Positions 26,932 to 35,531 are shown, counted from the stretch's first letter. The stretch: 64,000 nt of DNA from Sphingomonas telluris (GCF_022568775.1 NZ_JAKZHW010000002.1:199501-263500), one strand, 5' to 3'. A program made the numbers and translations. Notes: generated by a model not told the origin, from the letters alone.

Positions 26932-27600
26932 TTCGAGCGCGTTGATCGCCGCGTGCACGCGGCTTTCGATCTCCTCGCGCTTCAGGCCGGACGGGATCGG
27001 CGACCCGATCAGGAAGCGCACGGTCCCGCTCCCCTTCGGCAGGTTCGCGCCCCACACACGTCCGCTGTCCAGCGCAATTGGGACCACTGGAAGGCCGAGC
27101 GCCTTGTAAAGACCCGCGAAGCCCGCGGCCAACGCCGGCTGCTCTCCCGGCCGCACCCGCGTCCCTTCCGGATAGATGAGTACCGGCCGCCCGGTCGCCA
27201 GCGCGTCCTTGGCCGCCGCAAGCATTTCGCGGAGAGCCTTCGCACCTGCCTGCCGGTCGACCGGAATGACGCCATAACGTCGCGTGGCCCAACCGAAGCC
27301 CGGCAAAACGCTGAGCTCCCGCTTGAGGACGACGACCGGCGTCCGTGCGATCCGCATCATCTCAAGCGTTTCGAACATCGACTGGTGCTTGACCGCGATC
27401 AGGTAGGCCCCGGGAGGAATCGTCCCCTCAACGACCAGCCGCGTCCCGAGCAGCTTAGCCAGCCCATGATGGAAATCGGTCCAGGCGTGCACCACGGATC
27501 GGATGGGTCCCGATCCGAACAGGCTGGCCACGAAGCAGCCGAGAACGAAGAGCGCGGTCGCGGGGTAGAAGATCAGGGCATAGATGACCGCCTGGATCAC
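26920..27600 (-). CDS. 1-acylglycerol-3-phosphate acyltransferase (PlsC-like)
   Basis: A 226-residue membrane-associated LPLAT acyltransferase. The N terminus has a hydrophobic anchor (VIYALIFYPATALFVLGCF). Motif I is KHQSMFETLEM, i.e. HX4E instead of the usual HX4D, a variant common in alphaproteobacteria; motif III is YPEGTRVRPG. It likely makes phosphatidic acid. I take GTG 27600, which overlaps the ydcF stop as GTGA, over a TTG at 27612. It is the last gene of ftsE-ftsX-ydcF-plsC. Confidence 0.88.
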   Translation of the reverse strand: MIQAVIYALIFYPATALFVLGCFVASLFGSGPIRSVVHAWTDFHHGLAKLLGTRLVVEGTIPPGAYLIAVKHQSMFETLEMMRIARTPVVVLKRELSVLPGFGWATRRYGVIPVDRQAGAKALREMLAAAKDALATGRPVLIYPEGTRVRPGEQPALAAGFAGLYKALGLPVVPIALDSGRVWGANLPKGSGTVRFLIGSPIPSGLKREEIESRVHAAINALESAP

Positions 27601-28130
27601 ACGTCGATCCAAACCGACAGCTTGCGCAGCAAATACTTGTTGTACTCGGCGAAGAGGATCTTGAAGCCCGGCTCCGTCCGCACCGCATCCTTCACCAACT
27701 TGTACTTGCCGCCGAGAACGCGCCGGAACTCATAGCTCGCGCGGCGCATGTGCCAATCGCTCGTGATCAGGCGCACCGACTTGTAGTTGCGCTTGGCGAG
27801 CCAGCGCTGGGCCTCTTCGGCATTTGAGCGCGTGTCGACGGACTCGCTCCCAAGGTCGACGCAGCATTTGACGAGCCGCGCCCGCCCGCCGAGCCGCGCA
27901 ATCAGGTCATTCTTGGTGACCGACGGGTCGGTTCCGGAGACCAGGACGCGCTTCGCCTTGCCGTCCGCAAGAACGTCGATCGCATGCTCGATCCGGCCGG
28001 GGCCGCCGGTAATCACCACGATCGCGTCGGTGGTCACATCCTCCTTGGCAGGCCGCCCCAGCGTCACTCCGAAAAGGATGAAGCCAAGCAGATAGAGGAG
28101 GAGAAGGAGCGAAAGGAAGCGGGCGATCAT
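27597..28130 (-). CDS. YdcF/ElyC family (DUF218) envelope protein
   Basis: A 177-residue DUF218 protein with an N-terminal membrane anchor (residues about 4-22). Core motifs: DAIVVITGGPGRIEHAIDVLADG, RVLVSGTDPSVTKNDL, and the conserved SRSTAEEA-like TRSNAEEAQRWL with LITSDWHMRRASYEF. ElyC and SanA relatives act in peptidoglycan and envelope integrity, which fits the ftsEX context, but the reaction is unknown. Start ATG overlaps the ftsX stop, and stop overlaps the plsC start, both by four bases. Confidence 0.85.
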   Translation of the reverse strand: MIARFLSLLLLLYLLGFILFGVTLGRPAKEDVTTDAIVVITGGPGRIEHAIDVLADGKAKRVLVSGTDPSVTKNDLIARLGGRARLVKCCVDLGSESVDTRSNAEEAQRWLAKRNYKSVRLITSDWHMRRASYEFRRVLGGKYKLVKDAVRTEPGFKILFAEYNKYLLRKLSVWIDV

Positions 28131-29005
28131 GGAGCGGCGCGCAATGCACTGAGCACCGCGGCCCGCGCAACAAGCGTCGCGAGGAAGACCGCCGCGAGCG
28201 GCATCAGGGCCAGGATGATCAGATCGCTGGTGCGAAGCGGCGAGCTTCCCGCGAGATCGCTCGCCATCGCTGCTCCGCTTCCCGCGATGATGAGCAAGCC
28301 GATCGCAGCGGCGGCACCGCCGGCAAGAGCTCCGGCCATCGCATCGAGCGCGATCTTGCGCTGGAAGAGCTTCGCGACCTGCTCGTCCGTCGCCCCGATG
28401 CCGTGCATGATCTCGATGGTCGAGCGATGCGTATCGAGCGCTCCGCGGGCCGCGAGGATGACTGCAGCGCCCGTCGCAGCTGCCATCAACAACACGAGGG
28501 CGACCGAGAGCCAGCGCAGGGCCCGGAGCGAGCCCAGAAGCGGACGGACGGTGGCCTGTTCCGCAATGAAGTGGGCGCCTGGCACCGATCGTTCGAGCGC
28601 CTTTCCGACAGCATTAGGATCGGCGTCCGGTGCGACATCCAGGTGAATGATCGCCGGGACGGGGAGCTCATTCCCGACCCCGCCTGGCCCCAGCCACCGC
28701 TCGAGGGTACGCCGCATCTCCTGTTGAGACACGGGCTCGACGGACGTGACTCCGGGAATTGCATGGGCTGCGCCGACGGCCGCCTCCAGCTTACCTCCGC
28801 CGCCATCGTTGAGCTGAAGAACGTAGCGATGCTCCACGGCGCCGGCGACGATGCCCGCGGCATTGGCAAGGGTGAGACCGGCCGCGGCGACGATCATCAT
28901 GGCGAAGGTCATGATGGCGATGACGTAGAGCGTCGGACCGCGCAGGGTCGCGCCCGGCAGCAAGCGCCGCTCCGCCTCCGACACCGTGAACAGCGGCAGC
29001 TTCAT
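28127..29005 (-). CDS. ftsX: Cell division protein FtsX
   Basis: A 292-residue FtsX: a cytosolic N terminus, TM1 (residues about 28-50, VIAIMTFAMMIVAAAG), an extracytoplasmic loop (about 55-165, with GAVEHRYVLQLNDG and WLGPGGVGNELPVPAIIHLD), then three helices with RSTIEIMHGIGATDEQVAKLF in between, the FtsX signature. With FtsE it activates cell-wall hydrolases at the septum. Overlaps the ftsE stop (ATGA) and the ydcF start (ATGA). Confidence 0.92.
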   Translation of the reverse strand: MKLPLFTVSEAERRLLPGATLRGPTLYVIAIMTFAMMIVAAAGLTLANAAGIVAGAVEHRYVLQLNDGGGGKLEAAVGAAHAIPGVTSVEPVSQQEMRRTLERWLGPGGVGNELPVPAIIHLDVAPDADPNAVGKALERSVPGAHFIAEQATVRPLLGSLRALRWLSVALVLLMAAATGAAVILAARGALDTHRSTIEIMHGIGATDEQVAKLFQRKIALDAMAGALAGGAAAAIGLLIIAGSGAAMASDLAGSSPLRTSDLIILALMPLAAVFLATLVARAAVLSALRAAP

Positions 29006-29715
29006 CGCGAGCCCGCCGTCAACTGAGGTGGGTGGCGAAGCAGGCCGGTCGGATCGGCCATCGTGCCCTTTTCCAGTCGCATCAGCTGCGCGCCGGGAGT
29101 GCTGGTGATCAGGCTCAAGTCGTGCGTCGCAACGACGATCGTCGTCCCAAGGCGATTGAGCGCGGAGAACAGGTGAAGCAGCCGCTGTGCCATCTCCGCA
29201 TCCACGTTGCCGGTCGGCTCGTCGGCGACTAGCAGCTCCGGCTGGCTGATAACGGCCCGGGCGATCGCCACACGCTGTTGCTCTCCGCCCGAAAGGGTCG
29301 GCGGGCGAGCACTCGCGCGGTCCGCCAACCCGACCCAGGCCAGCATTTCGCGAACCGGCCCTTCGACCTCCGCATCCGTCCTGCCTGAGATCCGCAGCGG
29401 CAACGCCACATTGTCGAAGGCGGACAGGTGCCGAATGAGACGGAAATCCTGGAAGACCACTCCGATGCGCCGCCGGAACGAAGGCAGAATCTCGCGCGGA
29501 GCCTCGCTCAGATCCTCCTCGAACAGGCGGATCCGCCCGCGCGTCGGACGGCGCGCGAGATACAGAAGCTGCAGCAGAGAGGTCTTCCCCGCGCCCGATG
29601 GGCCGGTCAGGAAATAGAAGCCGCCCTTGGCCAACCGAAAATCGAGGTCGCGCAGGACCTCGGCTCCAGTGCCGTAACGCAACCCGACGCTGTCGAATTC
29701 GACGATAGCCGACAG
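29002..29715 (-). CDS. ftsE: Cell division ATP-binding protein FtsE, apparently starting at CTG
   Basis: A 237-residue ABC ATPase: Walker A GPSGAGKTSL, Q-loop FQDFRLI, signature LSGGEQQRVAIARA, Walker B LLVADEPTGNVD, H-loop VATHDL. The first strand expected in FtsE (SAIVEFDSVGLRYG) is encoded upstream of the only canonical start in frame (TTG 29682). Between that strand and an in-frame TGA there is no ATG, GTG or TTG; a CTG at 29715 lies 9 bases after GGAGG and gives an FtsE-like M(L)SAIVEF. A one-base indel in a nearby G-run could instead join an ATG. Divergent from the zinc-ribbon gene. Confidence 0.88.
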   Translation of the reverse strand: MSAIVEFDSVGLRYGTGAEVLRDLDFRLAKGGFYFLTGPSGAGKTSLLQLLYLARRPTRGRIRLFEEDLSEAPREILPSFRRRIGVVFQDFRLIRHLSAFDNVALPLRISGRTDAEVEGPVREMLAWVGLADRASARPPTLSGGEQQRVAIARAVISQPELLVADEPTGNVDAEMAQRLLHLFSALNRLGTTIVVATHDLSLITSTPGAQLMRLEKGTMADPTGLLRHPPQLTAGSR

Positions 29716-29834
29716 AAGCCCGCCCCTCCATCACTGAAGGGACTTCTCGCATGCGGCCGCCGCCTTGCCAATGGGCGCGCATTCCTGTTTACCCTTTGAA
29801 AACGGCGGAAAGGCCCCGAGCGGGAAAAGCGCGA

Positions 29835-30743
29835 ATGATCCTGACCTGCCCCTCCTGCGGAACGCAATATGTCGTGAAGGACGGCGCCATCCCGCCGGCC
29901 GGCCGGCAGGTGCGCTGCAAGGCATGCGGTCACAGCTGGCGCGAGACGCCGGCCGGAGCGGCGGAAGAACCGCGCGAGACTGTGGCGGAAGCGGAAAATG
30001 CGTCGGAGGCCGCGTCCTCTCCCGTGCTGCCACCCATGGACCAGGCCGCCGCCGAGGCCGTCGACGAGCCACGCGAACATTTCGGCGAGAGCTATGCCGC
30101 CCGGCAGGAATTTGCAGAGGTCGCCAGGGAGCGATCAGAGGAGAGCTTCCCGCCCGCGTCTGAGGTCGAACGGGGGGACGAGCCGCTCGTGGAGGCGCCA
30201 TCGCCACCCCCGATCCCGCCGGAAGCCGAAGTCACGGAGCTCGCAGAGGCCGCTCCGTCAGGCCGGCTCGAGTGGGTCGAACAGGACGACGAGTTCAGCC
30301 CCTTCGCGCGGCGTGAGCCGACAGAAACGAAGTCGCGCGGGCGCCTCATCACCATTCTGGTGCTGCTTCTGATAATCGCGGCCGTGGCTGTGGGCATCTG
30401 GTTCTTCGCGCCGCCGGAATGGAAGCAGCGCCTGGGCATCGCCAGCGCTGAAACCCCTCTCCAGTTGATGATGACGCACAGCGACCGCACTCAGCTCGCC
30501 AGCGGCAACGAATTCCTCAACATCAGTGGTCGGATCATCAATCCGACGCAGAAGCTGCAGAAGGTGCCGCCGATCCACGCACAGCTGCACGACAGCAAGG
30601 GCAAGGTCGTTTACAGCTGGACGATCCCGCCGCCCGCGCGGACGATCCCGCCTGGCGGAAGCACGACGTTCAACAGCGCAGAGCTGAACATCCCGCCGGC
30701 CGCGGAGGAGCTCACCGTCACTCTCGGCGAGCCAAAGGCCTGA
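29835..30743 (+). CDS. MJ0042-type zinc-ribbon membrane protein with DUF3426 C-terminal domain
   Basis: A 302-residue single-pass protein. MILTCPSCGTQYVVKDGAI and VRCKACGHSW give the CPxC...CKxC zinc ribbon (residues 5-37). A long acidic, Pro/Glu-rich linker follows (about 40-165), then a helix at about 177-198 (LITILVLLLIIAAVAVGIWFF). The C-terminal DUF3426-like domain (about 215-302) has ISGRIINPTQKLQKVPPIHA and STTFNSAELNIPPAAEELTV. Function unknown; it is divergent from ftsEX and common near it in sphingomonads as far as I recall. Confidence 0.83.
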   Translation: MILTCPSCGTQYVVKDGAIPPAGRQVRCKACGHSWRETPAGAAEEPRETVAEAENASEAASSPVLPPMDQAAAEAVDEPREHFGESYAARQEFAEVARERSEESFPPASEVERGDEPLVEAPSPPPIPPEAEVTELAEAAPSGRLEWVEQDDEFSPFARREPTETKSRGRLITILVLLLIIAAVAVGIWFFAPPEWKQRLGIASAETPLQLMMTHSDRTQLASGNEFLNISGRIINPTQKLQKVPPIHAQLHDSKGKVVYSWTIPPPARTIPPGGSTTFNSAELNIPPAAEELTVTLGEPKA

Positions 30744-30747
30744 TTCC

Positions 30748-30960
30748 TCAGTAGAATTCGACTAGCGATGCCGGCCTGATGGTCCCGTCGCGTTCGCGCA
30801 CCTTTGTCGCGCGAAGCCTGCCGAACTCCCCCGGCTCAAAGCCGAAACGTACCGGCGACACTCGAACGATCGTCACCGTGGCCCGGGCCTGCTGCACCGG
30901 AATTGCGACCGTCTTCGGCGGTGCTTCGGACAGCGCGGCGGCGAGGAGGAGCGACAGCAT
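30748..30960 (-). CDS. Small exported protein, conserved-looking
   Basis: A 70-residue protein with an N-terminal hydrophobic stretch (MLSLLLAAALSEAPP, a short signal peptide) and a basic remainder ending RPASLVEFY. The stretch QARATVTIVRVSPVRFGFEP looks like a small beta domain. I do not recognise a family. It is convergent with the zinc-ribbon gene (4 bp apart). Small size leaves some doubt. Confidence 0.55.
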   Translation of the reverse strand: MLSLLLAAALSEAPPKTVAIPVQQARATVTIVRVSPVRFGFEPGEFGRLRATKVRERDGTIRPASLVEFY

Positions 30961-31039
30961 TGCCCATAGCTAAACGCACCGGCGGCCAAAGGTAAACAAG
31001 CTATTAAGCATTGTTCCGCAGCGGGACGCGAAAGCGCCG

Positions 31040-31067
31040 TTGCGCGGCCGGAAACCCTTTGCTAGAG
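31040..31067 (+). promoter_or_regulatory. Probable tRNA-Leu promoter
   Basis: TTGCGC (31040-31045), 16-bp spacer, CTAGAG (31062-31067), then GCGCGCGCC. The layout is that of the pheS and rpmI promoters. The tRNA begins at 31122. Confidence 0.45.
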
Positions 31068-31121
31068 GCGCGCGCCTGCCAAGGAGTTGCGGCGATCCGC
31101 CGCCTCCCATCTTCATGACGT

Positions 31122-31208
31122 GCGGTCGTGGCGGAACTGGTAGACGCGCAGCGTTGAGGTCGCTGTGGCCGAAAGGCCGTGGAAGTTCGAGTCTTCTCGA
31201 CCGCACCA
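31122..31208 (+). tRNA. tRNA-Leu (anticodon GAG)
   Basis: An 87-nt class II tRNA with genome-encoded CCA. Acceptor stem GCGGTCG pairs with CGACCGC; the anticodon stem CAGCG/CGCTG encloses loop TTGAGGT (anticodon GAG, reading CUC and CUU). The long variable arm TGGCC GAAA GGCC and the T arm around AGTTCGAGTCT are present. It decodes two leucine codons. The gene stands alone upstream of the convergent usher gene. Confidence 0.95.
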
Positions 31209-31220
31209 TGACTGAGTGGA

Positions 31221-31241
31221 CCGCTCCCGGAAGTGGAGCGG
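31221..31241 (+). terminator. Hairpin downstream of tRNA-Leu (weak terminator)
   Basis: CCGCTCC (31221-31227) pairs with GGAGCGG (31235-31241), followed by a pyrimidine-rich CTTCCTCTTCCC rather than a pure T-run. Confidence 0.45.
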
Positions 31242-31275
31242 ACTTCCTCTTCCCGATTCTCAATAGCGAAAAAGA

Positions 31276-31290
31276 GTCGTCTGAGACGAC
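31276..31290. repeat. GTCGTCTGAGACGAC repeat, copy 2 (perfect)
   Basis: Identical to copy 1. With one further base pair (A...T) on each side the palindrome is 17 bp (31275-31291). It overlaps the stop codon of the usher gene (stop TAG at 31290-31292). Confidence 0.6.
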
Positions 31291-33959
31291 TATCGGTCGG
31301 CGGATGCCATTCGCGGCAGCGGCTGTGCCTCGATCGTTCCGAGGCGAACGACCGGCTTCTCATCGCTAACCCTCGCGAAGATGTTCAGATCGGCGATGAG
31401 CTTCGCCGCCTCGGCCGTGTCTGACGACAGACGGACACGGTATTTGCCGTAAGGGACGCGGTCGAACAGGAAGAAACCGTCGAAGTCGCTTTGCGCCTTC
31501 ATTGCGACCTTGCCGTTCGCGTCCACGAGCTCGAGCGTGAGGCCTTCGACGCCCAGTCCTCCGTTCTTGACGATGATTCCTTCGATCGAACCGCCGCCGA
31601 CGAGGCCGATTTCGACGTCTGCGGGCACGCCCGGCCTCGGTACGACCACCTGGAGCGCCTTCTTAGGCACCAACGTAGGGTCCGCGAGGCTTGTCGCGTC
31701 GACGCCTACCGCAATCGGAGCATAGGTATTCAGCCCGCCGACCAGGACCGAGCCTTTGTCGTCGGTCGGATGGTCGGCAATTCGCGTGCCCGTCGTGATC
31801 AGCGCCCCTTTCTCAAACGGCTCGGCCGTGTCGCGCACGCCGTTGTCGTTGAGATCTCTGTAGACACGCGCGCGGATTGCCCCCGCGCCGGCAAGCGGCT
31901 GCCGTGACAGCGTTACGCCGTGGATCGGATCGAGCGAGAAGTTGAGATTCAGTCCCACCGCGACCGATCCGTCCGTCGCCGCTTCCCCCGTGAAGGTAAG
32001 CGCCATGGTGCTCAGCCGGCGGATATGACTGATCCGCGCGCGCGCACGATGCACGTCGGCATCGTACGCAACCGCGCCCTCCCAATCGACGCGATCGCTT
32101 GCCGACCAATAGGCCGACAGCTCCGCCGATCGGAATCGCGTCTGGGGAAGCGTTTCGGCGACGAGCGAGCCGCGCAAGCGAACATCGCCCACGCGGCCGG
32201 AGCCAATCATTTCGGCGGTCAATTCCCCCGGCGGAGCAGGACCGTGGGCAAGATATTGCTGGGTGTACCGGATGTCGGTCGCGAGATTGAACCGGTTGAT
32301 ATTGGCCGACAATCTTGTTGCCGCCTCAAGCTCACTCACGCCATCGGTCAACTTCACGTAGCGGACATCGGCATGCGCGGGGATGACCAGGCGGCCGATC
32401 TTCACGGGTGCGTCGATATTGAGCCGCACGTCGCGAGCCGTATTCTCACGGCGCCCACTGAGGATGAAATTCCTGGCGATGAGCGCTTCGCCGCTGAGGT
32501 TCACCGATCCAAAACGGCCCACCATCTGCGCTCGCGCCGCCGTGCCGCCGTTGTTCGCTCGCGCAGCGGCAACTTCGACCAGCGCGGTGCCGATCGAGCG
32601 CCGCACCGACCCCTCCACGAAGGTCACTCGCTGATCGTCGATCAGCATCATGCGCGCGAGCGCGCCGACCGATGTGCGGTCGTCGATTCCGTGTTCCAGC
32701 GAGGCCGAGGCCTGCATTTTCGGGATGTCGACGATGTCCGGAGGCTTGTTGAGCGCCACCAGGTCGCGCGACGGCTGGTTGAAGCCCGCCCAGTACCACG
32801 TCTTCCCGGCCGGAACATTGTCCTGGCCGACGTTGATCGTTTCCTCACGCGTCCGTATCTGCCCTTGTGGGCCGTACATTACGACGCTGATCTGGTTCTC
32901 GCCGTAGAAAAGCTGAACGTCGTCAAAGCTATAGCGCTGGTCGGTAGGGCGAGCGAAGGCGACGAGCTCTCCGTTGCGATACAGCTCCGCCTCCCATCCG
33001 AGGGGGAGATCTCCCTCGAAATGGGTTTGGTCGAACGCCGTAGGCTGTACCACGGGACGGTTGGTCACCAGCGCTCCGCGGCCGCTCACCGCCGAGCCGC
33101 TGAGCGGGCTGTCGAGGCCGACGACGTCGCCGATGGCGAAATGCGTCGCGTTGAGTGGGCCGAGCATGCCGCCGTCGGGGCTCGAACGATAGGCGCGCAT
33201 CCTCAACGAGGCAGGAATGCCTTTCTCGTCGGTCGCGAGCTGCGCGTCGTAGGACAGGGTAGCGATCTCACCGGCGGCGTAGATGGCCGTCCGACGGTCC
33301 ACCCGAGTGCCGCTGTGCGCATTATAGGTCACGCCCGCGGTGACGACGAAGTCGAGAGCGGGCGTCCGCCACATCCTGTACGGCAGTTTCACCTGTGGAA
33401 GCGTGGACAGGTCGAATTTCGCCGGTTTGAGGGAAGCCGCGCGCTGCTTTCGCTCGATTGCGAGCTCGACCGGCAGCTTCGCTTCGGATTCCAGGACGAG
33501 CGCGGACGCATTGGTCAGCGGCTTGATCCCGATTCCGAACCAGCGGGCCAGCGCAGCCGTGTCGATGCACCAGCCGTCGGGCGTTTCGCGAACCGCGCCG
33601 GCGGCCAGAGGCTCGGTGGTCTGGCCGTAAGTGACTGAGCCCGCCTCCGCATCGATGACGATCCGGTGCTCCTCCTTGAAGGCCCATCCGCTGGCTTTCT
33701 TCGCAGCCAGGTCGATTTTCATCGGCACGTCGAGGGCCGTAAGGAAGTCGCCGAAGATCACGCACGTGCCCTCGGGCGTGGTGTACGCGCGAACGCCGTC
33801 GCCAAGCCGCAGCCGACGGAGATCGACGTCCAGAAGAAATTGCTTCTCCGGGTCCGCGGTCCAGCCGCTGGGCGTCGCCGCGCCGGCACCGACACCGCCG
33901 ACGAGGGCGGCGCCGAGGAGTGCCAGGGCAGAGCCTAGCCTCTTGCCGGCAGCAAGCAT
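31290..33959 (-). CDS. Outer-membrane usher-like protein of a chaperone-usher locus
   Basis: An 889-residue exported protein (signal peptide about 1-28). It is built of beta-rich segments: an N-terminal domain, a large central part with RYSFDDVQLFYGENQISVV and PQGQIRTREETINVGQDNVP (barrel-like, TcfC/usher-type E-set region), and a C-terminal carboxypeptidase-regulatory-like Ig domain (GSIEGIIVKNGGLGVEGLTL, FLFDRVPYGKYRV). It lies 30 bp after a periplasmic pilus chaperone gene, so it would be the pore for fimbrial subunits. It is not a classical FimD; the family is close to the alternate (CFA/I-like) ushers by context and fold. Divergent usher assignment is moderately sure. Confidence 0.75.
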   Translation of the reverse strand: MLAAGKRLGSALALLGAALVGGVGAGAATPSGWTADPEKQFLLDVDLRRLRLGDGVRAYTTPEGTCVIFGDFLTALDVPMKIDLAAKKASGWAFKEEHRIVIDAEAGSVTYGQTTEPLAAGAVRETPDGWCIDTAALARWFGIGIKPLTNASALVLESEAKLPVELAIERKQRAASLKPAKFDLSTLPQVKLPYRMWRTPALDFVVTAGVTYNAHSGTRVDRRTAIYAAGEIATLSYDAQLATDEKGIPASLRMRAYRSSPDGGMLGPLNATHFAIGDVVGLDSPLSGSAVSGRGALVTNRPVVQPTAFDQTHFEGDLPLGWEAELYRNGELVAFARPTDQRYSFDDVQLFYGENQISVVMYGPQGQIRTREETINVGQDNVPAGKTWYWAGFNQPSRDLVALNKPPDIVDIPKMQASASLEHGIDDRTSVGALARMMLIDDQRVTFVEGSVRRSIGTALVEVAAARANNGGTAARAQMVGRFGSVNLSGEALIARNFILSGRRENTARDVRLNIDAPVKIGRLVIPAHADVRYVKLTDGVSELEAATRLSANINRFNLATDIRYTQQYLAHGPAPPGELTAEMIGSGRVGDVRLRGSLVAETLPQTRFRSAELSAYWSASDRVDWEGAVAYDADVHRARARISHIRRLSTMALTFTGEAATDGSVAVGLNLNFSLDPIHGVTLSRQPLAGAGAIRARVYRDLNDNGVRDTAEPFEKGALITTGTRIADHPTDDKGSVLVGGLNTYAPIAVGVDATSLADPTLVPKKALQVVVPRPGVPADVEIGLVGGGSIEGIIVKNGGLGVEGLTLELVDANGKVAMKAQSDFDGFFLFDRVPYGKYRVRLSSDTAEAAKLIADLNIFARVSDEKPVVRLGTIEAQPLPRMASADR

Positions 33960-33989
33960 TGCGATCGTCCCCGCCGATCTCTCGCGCTG

Positions 33990-34811
33990 CTAGCGCAGAA
34001 CCGCCTTCTGCTCGGCGATCGTGTTCGTGCCGTCGCCGAACGTCTCGACATATTGGACGGTCACCGGCCCGCGCGGGTCGCCCTTGAACTCGTCGCTGAC
34101 GGGAATGCTGACGTGGCGCTTGCTCAGCTCGGTGTAGACCGCGACCCCACGTTGGATCGCGATCGGATCCTTCACGCCGGCCTTGAAGACGCGCACTTCG
34201 CCATAGGTCGACCGATCGCCGCTGCGATTGAGGTCCAGTCCGACGGTCTGCTTGCCATCTTTCGATTCCAGCCGGATGTCGTCGATTCCCGCCTTCACCT
34301 GAAGATTGCCCAGACGGACGATCACCGGAATGGTCACACCGTAGACGGGAATCAGCTCGAAACTGAGGCCCTTGCCCTTCTCTGCAGGCTGGTCGGTGAC
34401 GGGAATTGCCGGCGGGATCGCGCGGAACAGCATGTGCACGCGATATTCCCCGTCGGGGATGTTGGGACCCGGACGCGCAGCGATGCGGATGATCTGCGGG
34501 GTGCGCGGCGCCAGATCGACGCGGCGCGGATGATAGATGATCATGTCCTCGGCGACCTGGTCGCGGTCGGTCGGCTCCGCGACGTCCTGCAAGGTGCCGT
34601 CCTCGGCCATCCGGCGTAGTTCGACGGAAATGCGATAGCTCGCCGGCTCATTGCCGATATTGCTGAGGACGACCTCCGCGCCCTTGCGGCCGTCGAGGAC
34701 GATGCGCGTAGGCGCGACCAGCAGGTCGCCGACGCCTCCCTCAGAGGCTGCAGCGGCCGACGGAAGCGCCAGCACGGCGACGGCGGCGAGGGTGTTGATG
34801 ACAGTACGCAT
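33990..34811 (-). CDS. Periplasmic fimbrial chaperone
   Basis: A 273-residue exported protein (signal peptide about 1-23). The two-Ig-domain chaperone pattern is visible: LLVAPTRIVLDGRKGAEVVLSN (shortened; residues about 30-51), VRPIRIDLAPR-like HPRRVDLAPRTPQIIRIAARP with the conserved Arg region, and the second domain from KGLSFELIPVYGVTIPVI. It would cap subunits and carry them to the usher. It is separated from the DUF4402 gene upstream by a strong terminator, so its level should be lower than that of the subunit. Confidence 0.8.
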   Translation of the reverse strand: MRTVINTLAAVAVLALPSAAAASEGGVGDLLVAPTRIVLDGRKGAEVVLSNIGNEPASYRISVELRRMAEDGTLQDVAEPTDRDQVAEDMIIYHPRRVDLAPRTPQIIRIAARPGPNIPDGEYRVHMLFRAIPPAIPVTDQPAEKGKGLSFELIPVYGVTIPVIVRLGNLQVKAGIDDIRLESKDGKQTVGLDLNRSGDRSTYGEVRVFKAGVKDPIAIQRGVAVYTELSKRHVSIPVSDEFKGDPRGPVTVQYVETFGDGTNTIAEQKAVLR

Positions 34812-34919
34812 GCTCGGCGATCCTTCGTTGACTCCATTCCGGAGTGATCGCCTTCGTCATTGCTCCGATTTGGTTTATTTTCGGTCAACCATGCGCGCTA
34901 ACAGCCGTTTTCCACGTAC

Positions 34920-34947
34920 AAAAAGGGCCGCCGTTTCCGGCGACCCT
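34920..34947 (-). terminator. Rho-independent terminator between the DUF4402 subunit gene and the chaperone gene
   Basis: On the reverse strand AGGGTCGCCG, loop GAAA, CGGCGGCCCT, then TTTTT: a 10-bp stem with one T-G wobble and a T-run. It lies in the 174-bp gap between the DUF4402 gene and the chaperone gene in the direction of the operon. Confidence 0.85.
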
Positions 34948-34985
34948 CCTGCCCTCCACCGCCTGCGCGGCGAAGAAACGCCCAC

Positions 34986-35477
34986 TTAGTAGTTGACGGT
35001 CACCGCAAAGGTGCCCTGGTACGTGCCGTCGACGGTCGCACCGTTCACAGTCACGTTGCCGCCGATCGAGAACTCGTCACCCAGCGCGTTCGTGAGAAGG
35101 ACCGAGGCCGGAGCATCGACGGTCATCAGAAGCTGGTTCGCACCGCTGGTCAGCGTGACGTTGCCGCTGTTGACCGTAACCGACTGACCCGGGATCCCGG
35201 TGACCTTGTACTTGGCGACCTTCGGAGTGCCCGTGCAGGTGGCGTTGCCGGCCGGGCAGCTGAACACGCCAGCCTTGGTGATGCCGACCGTGGTCGAGCC
35301 GCTGCCGGTCAACGTGATCGAGCCAAGGTCGAGATCCTGAGCCCACTCAAGCTTGAGCGGCTTGACGATCGTGACGGTTGCAGTCGCCTGCTTGTCCGGC
35401 GGCGTCGGCGCGGCAAAGGCCGGCGTCGTAGACAGCGTCAGTGCGGCAACGGCCGCCATACGAAGAAGCTTGGTCAT
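34986..35477 (-). CDS. DUF4402-domain secreted protein, probable fimbrial subunit
   Basis: A 163-residue exported protein: signal peptide MTKLLRMAAVAALTLSTTPA(FA), then a beta-sandwich with LEWAQDLDLGSITLTGSGS, an internal Cys pair (FSCPAGNATCTG), KYKVTGIPGQSVTVNSG and a C-terminal YQGTFAVTVNY, the DUF4402 pattern. The ATG at 35477 is preceded by GGGGAAA. It has a long stable 5' hairpin and a terminator right behind it, the setting of an abundant subunit. I infer it is the fimbrial/polymeric subunit of this locus. Confidence 0.78.
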   Translation of the reverse strand: MTKLLRMAAVAALTLSTTPAFAAPTPPDKQATATVTIVKPLKLEWAQDLDLGSITLTGSGSTTVGITKAGVFSCPAGNATCTGTPKVAKYKVTGIPGQSVTVNSGNVTLTSGANQLLMTVDAPASVLLTNALGDEFSIGGNVTVNGATVDGTYQGTFAVTVNY

Positions 35478-35493
35478 TGTTATTTCCCCACTT

Positions 35494-35531
35494 GAGTCCA
35501 AAAGTTCGGCGGCTGCCCGACCTTTTGGCTC
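35494..35531 (-). promoter_or_regulatory. Long 5'-leader hairpin of the DUF4402 gene
   Basis: On the reverse strand GAGCCAAAAG pairs with CTTTTGGACTC (one bulged A), and inside it TCGG pairs with CCGA around loop GCAGCCG. No T-run follows, so it is not a terminator; it probably stabilises the message. It ends 16 bases before the DUF4402 ATG. Confidence 0.65.

Noticed and set aside
31209..31289. A second tRNA downstream of tRNA-Leu
   Set aside because: Only a weak hairpin is found; no acceptor stem or anticodon arm.
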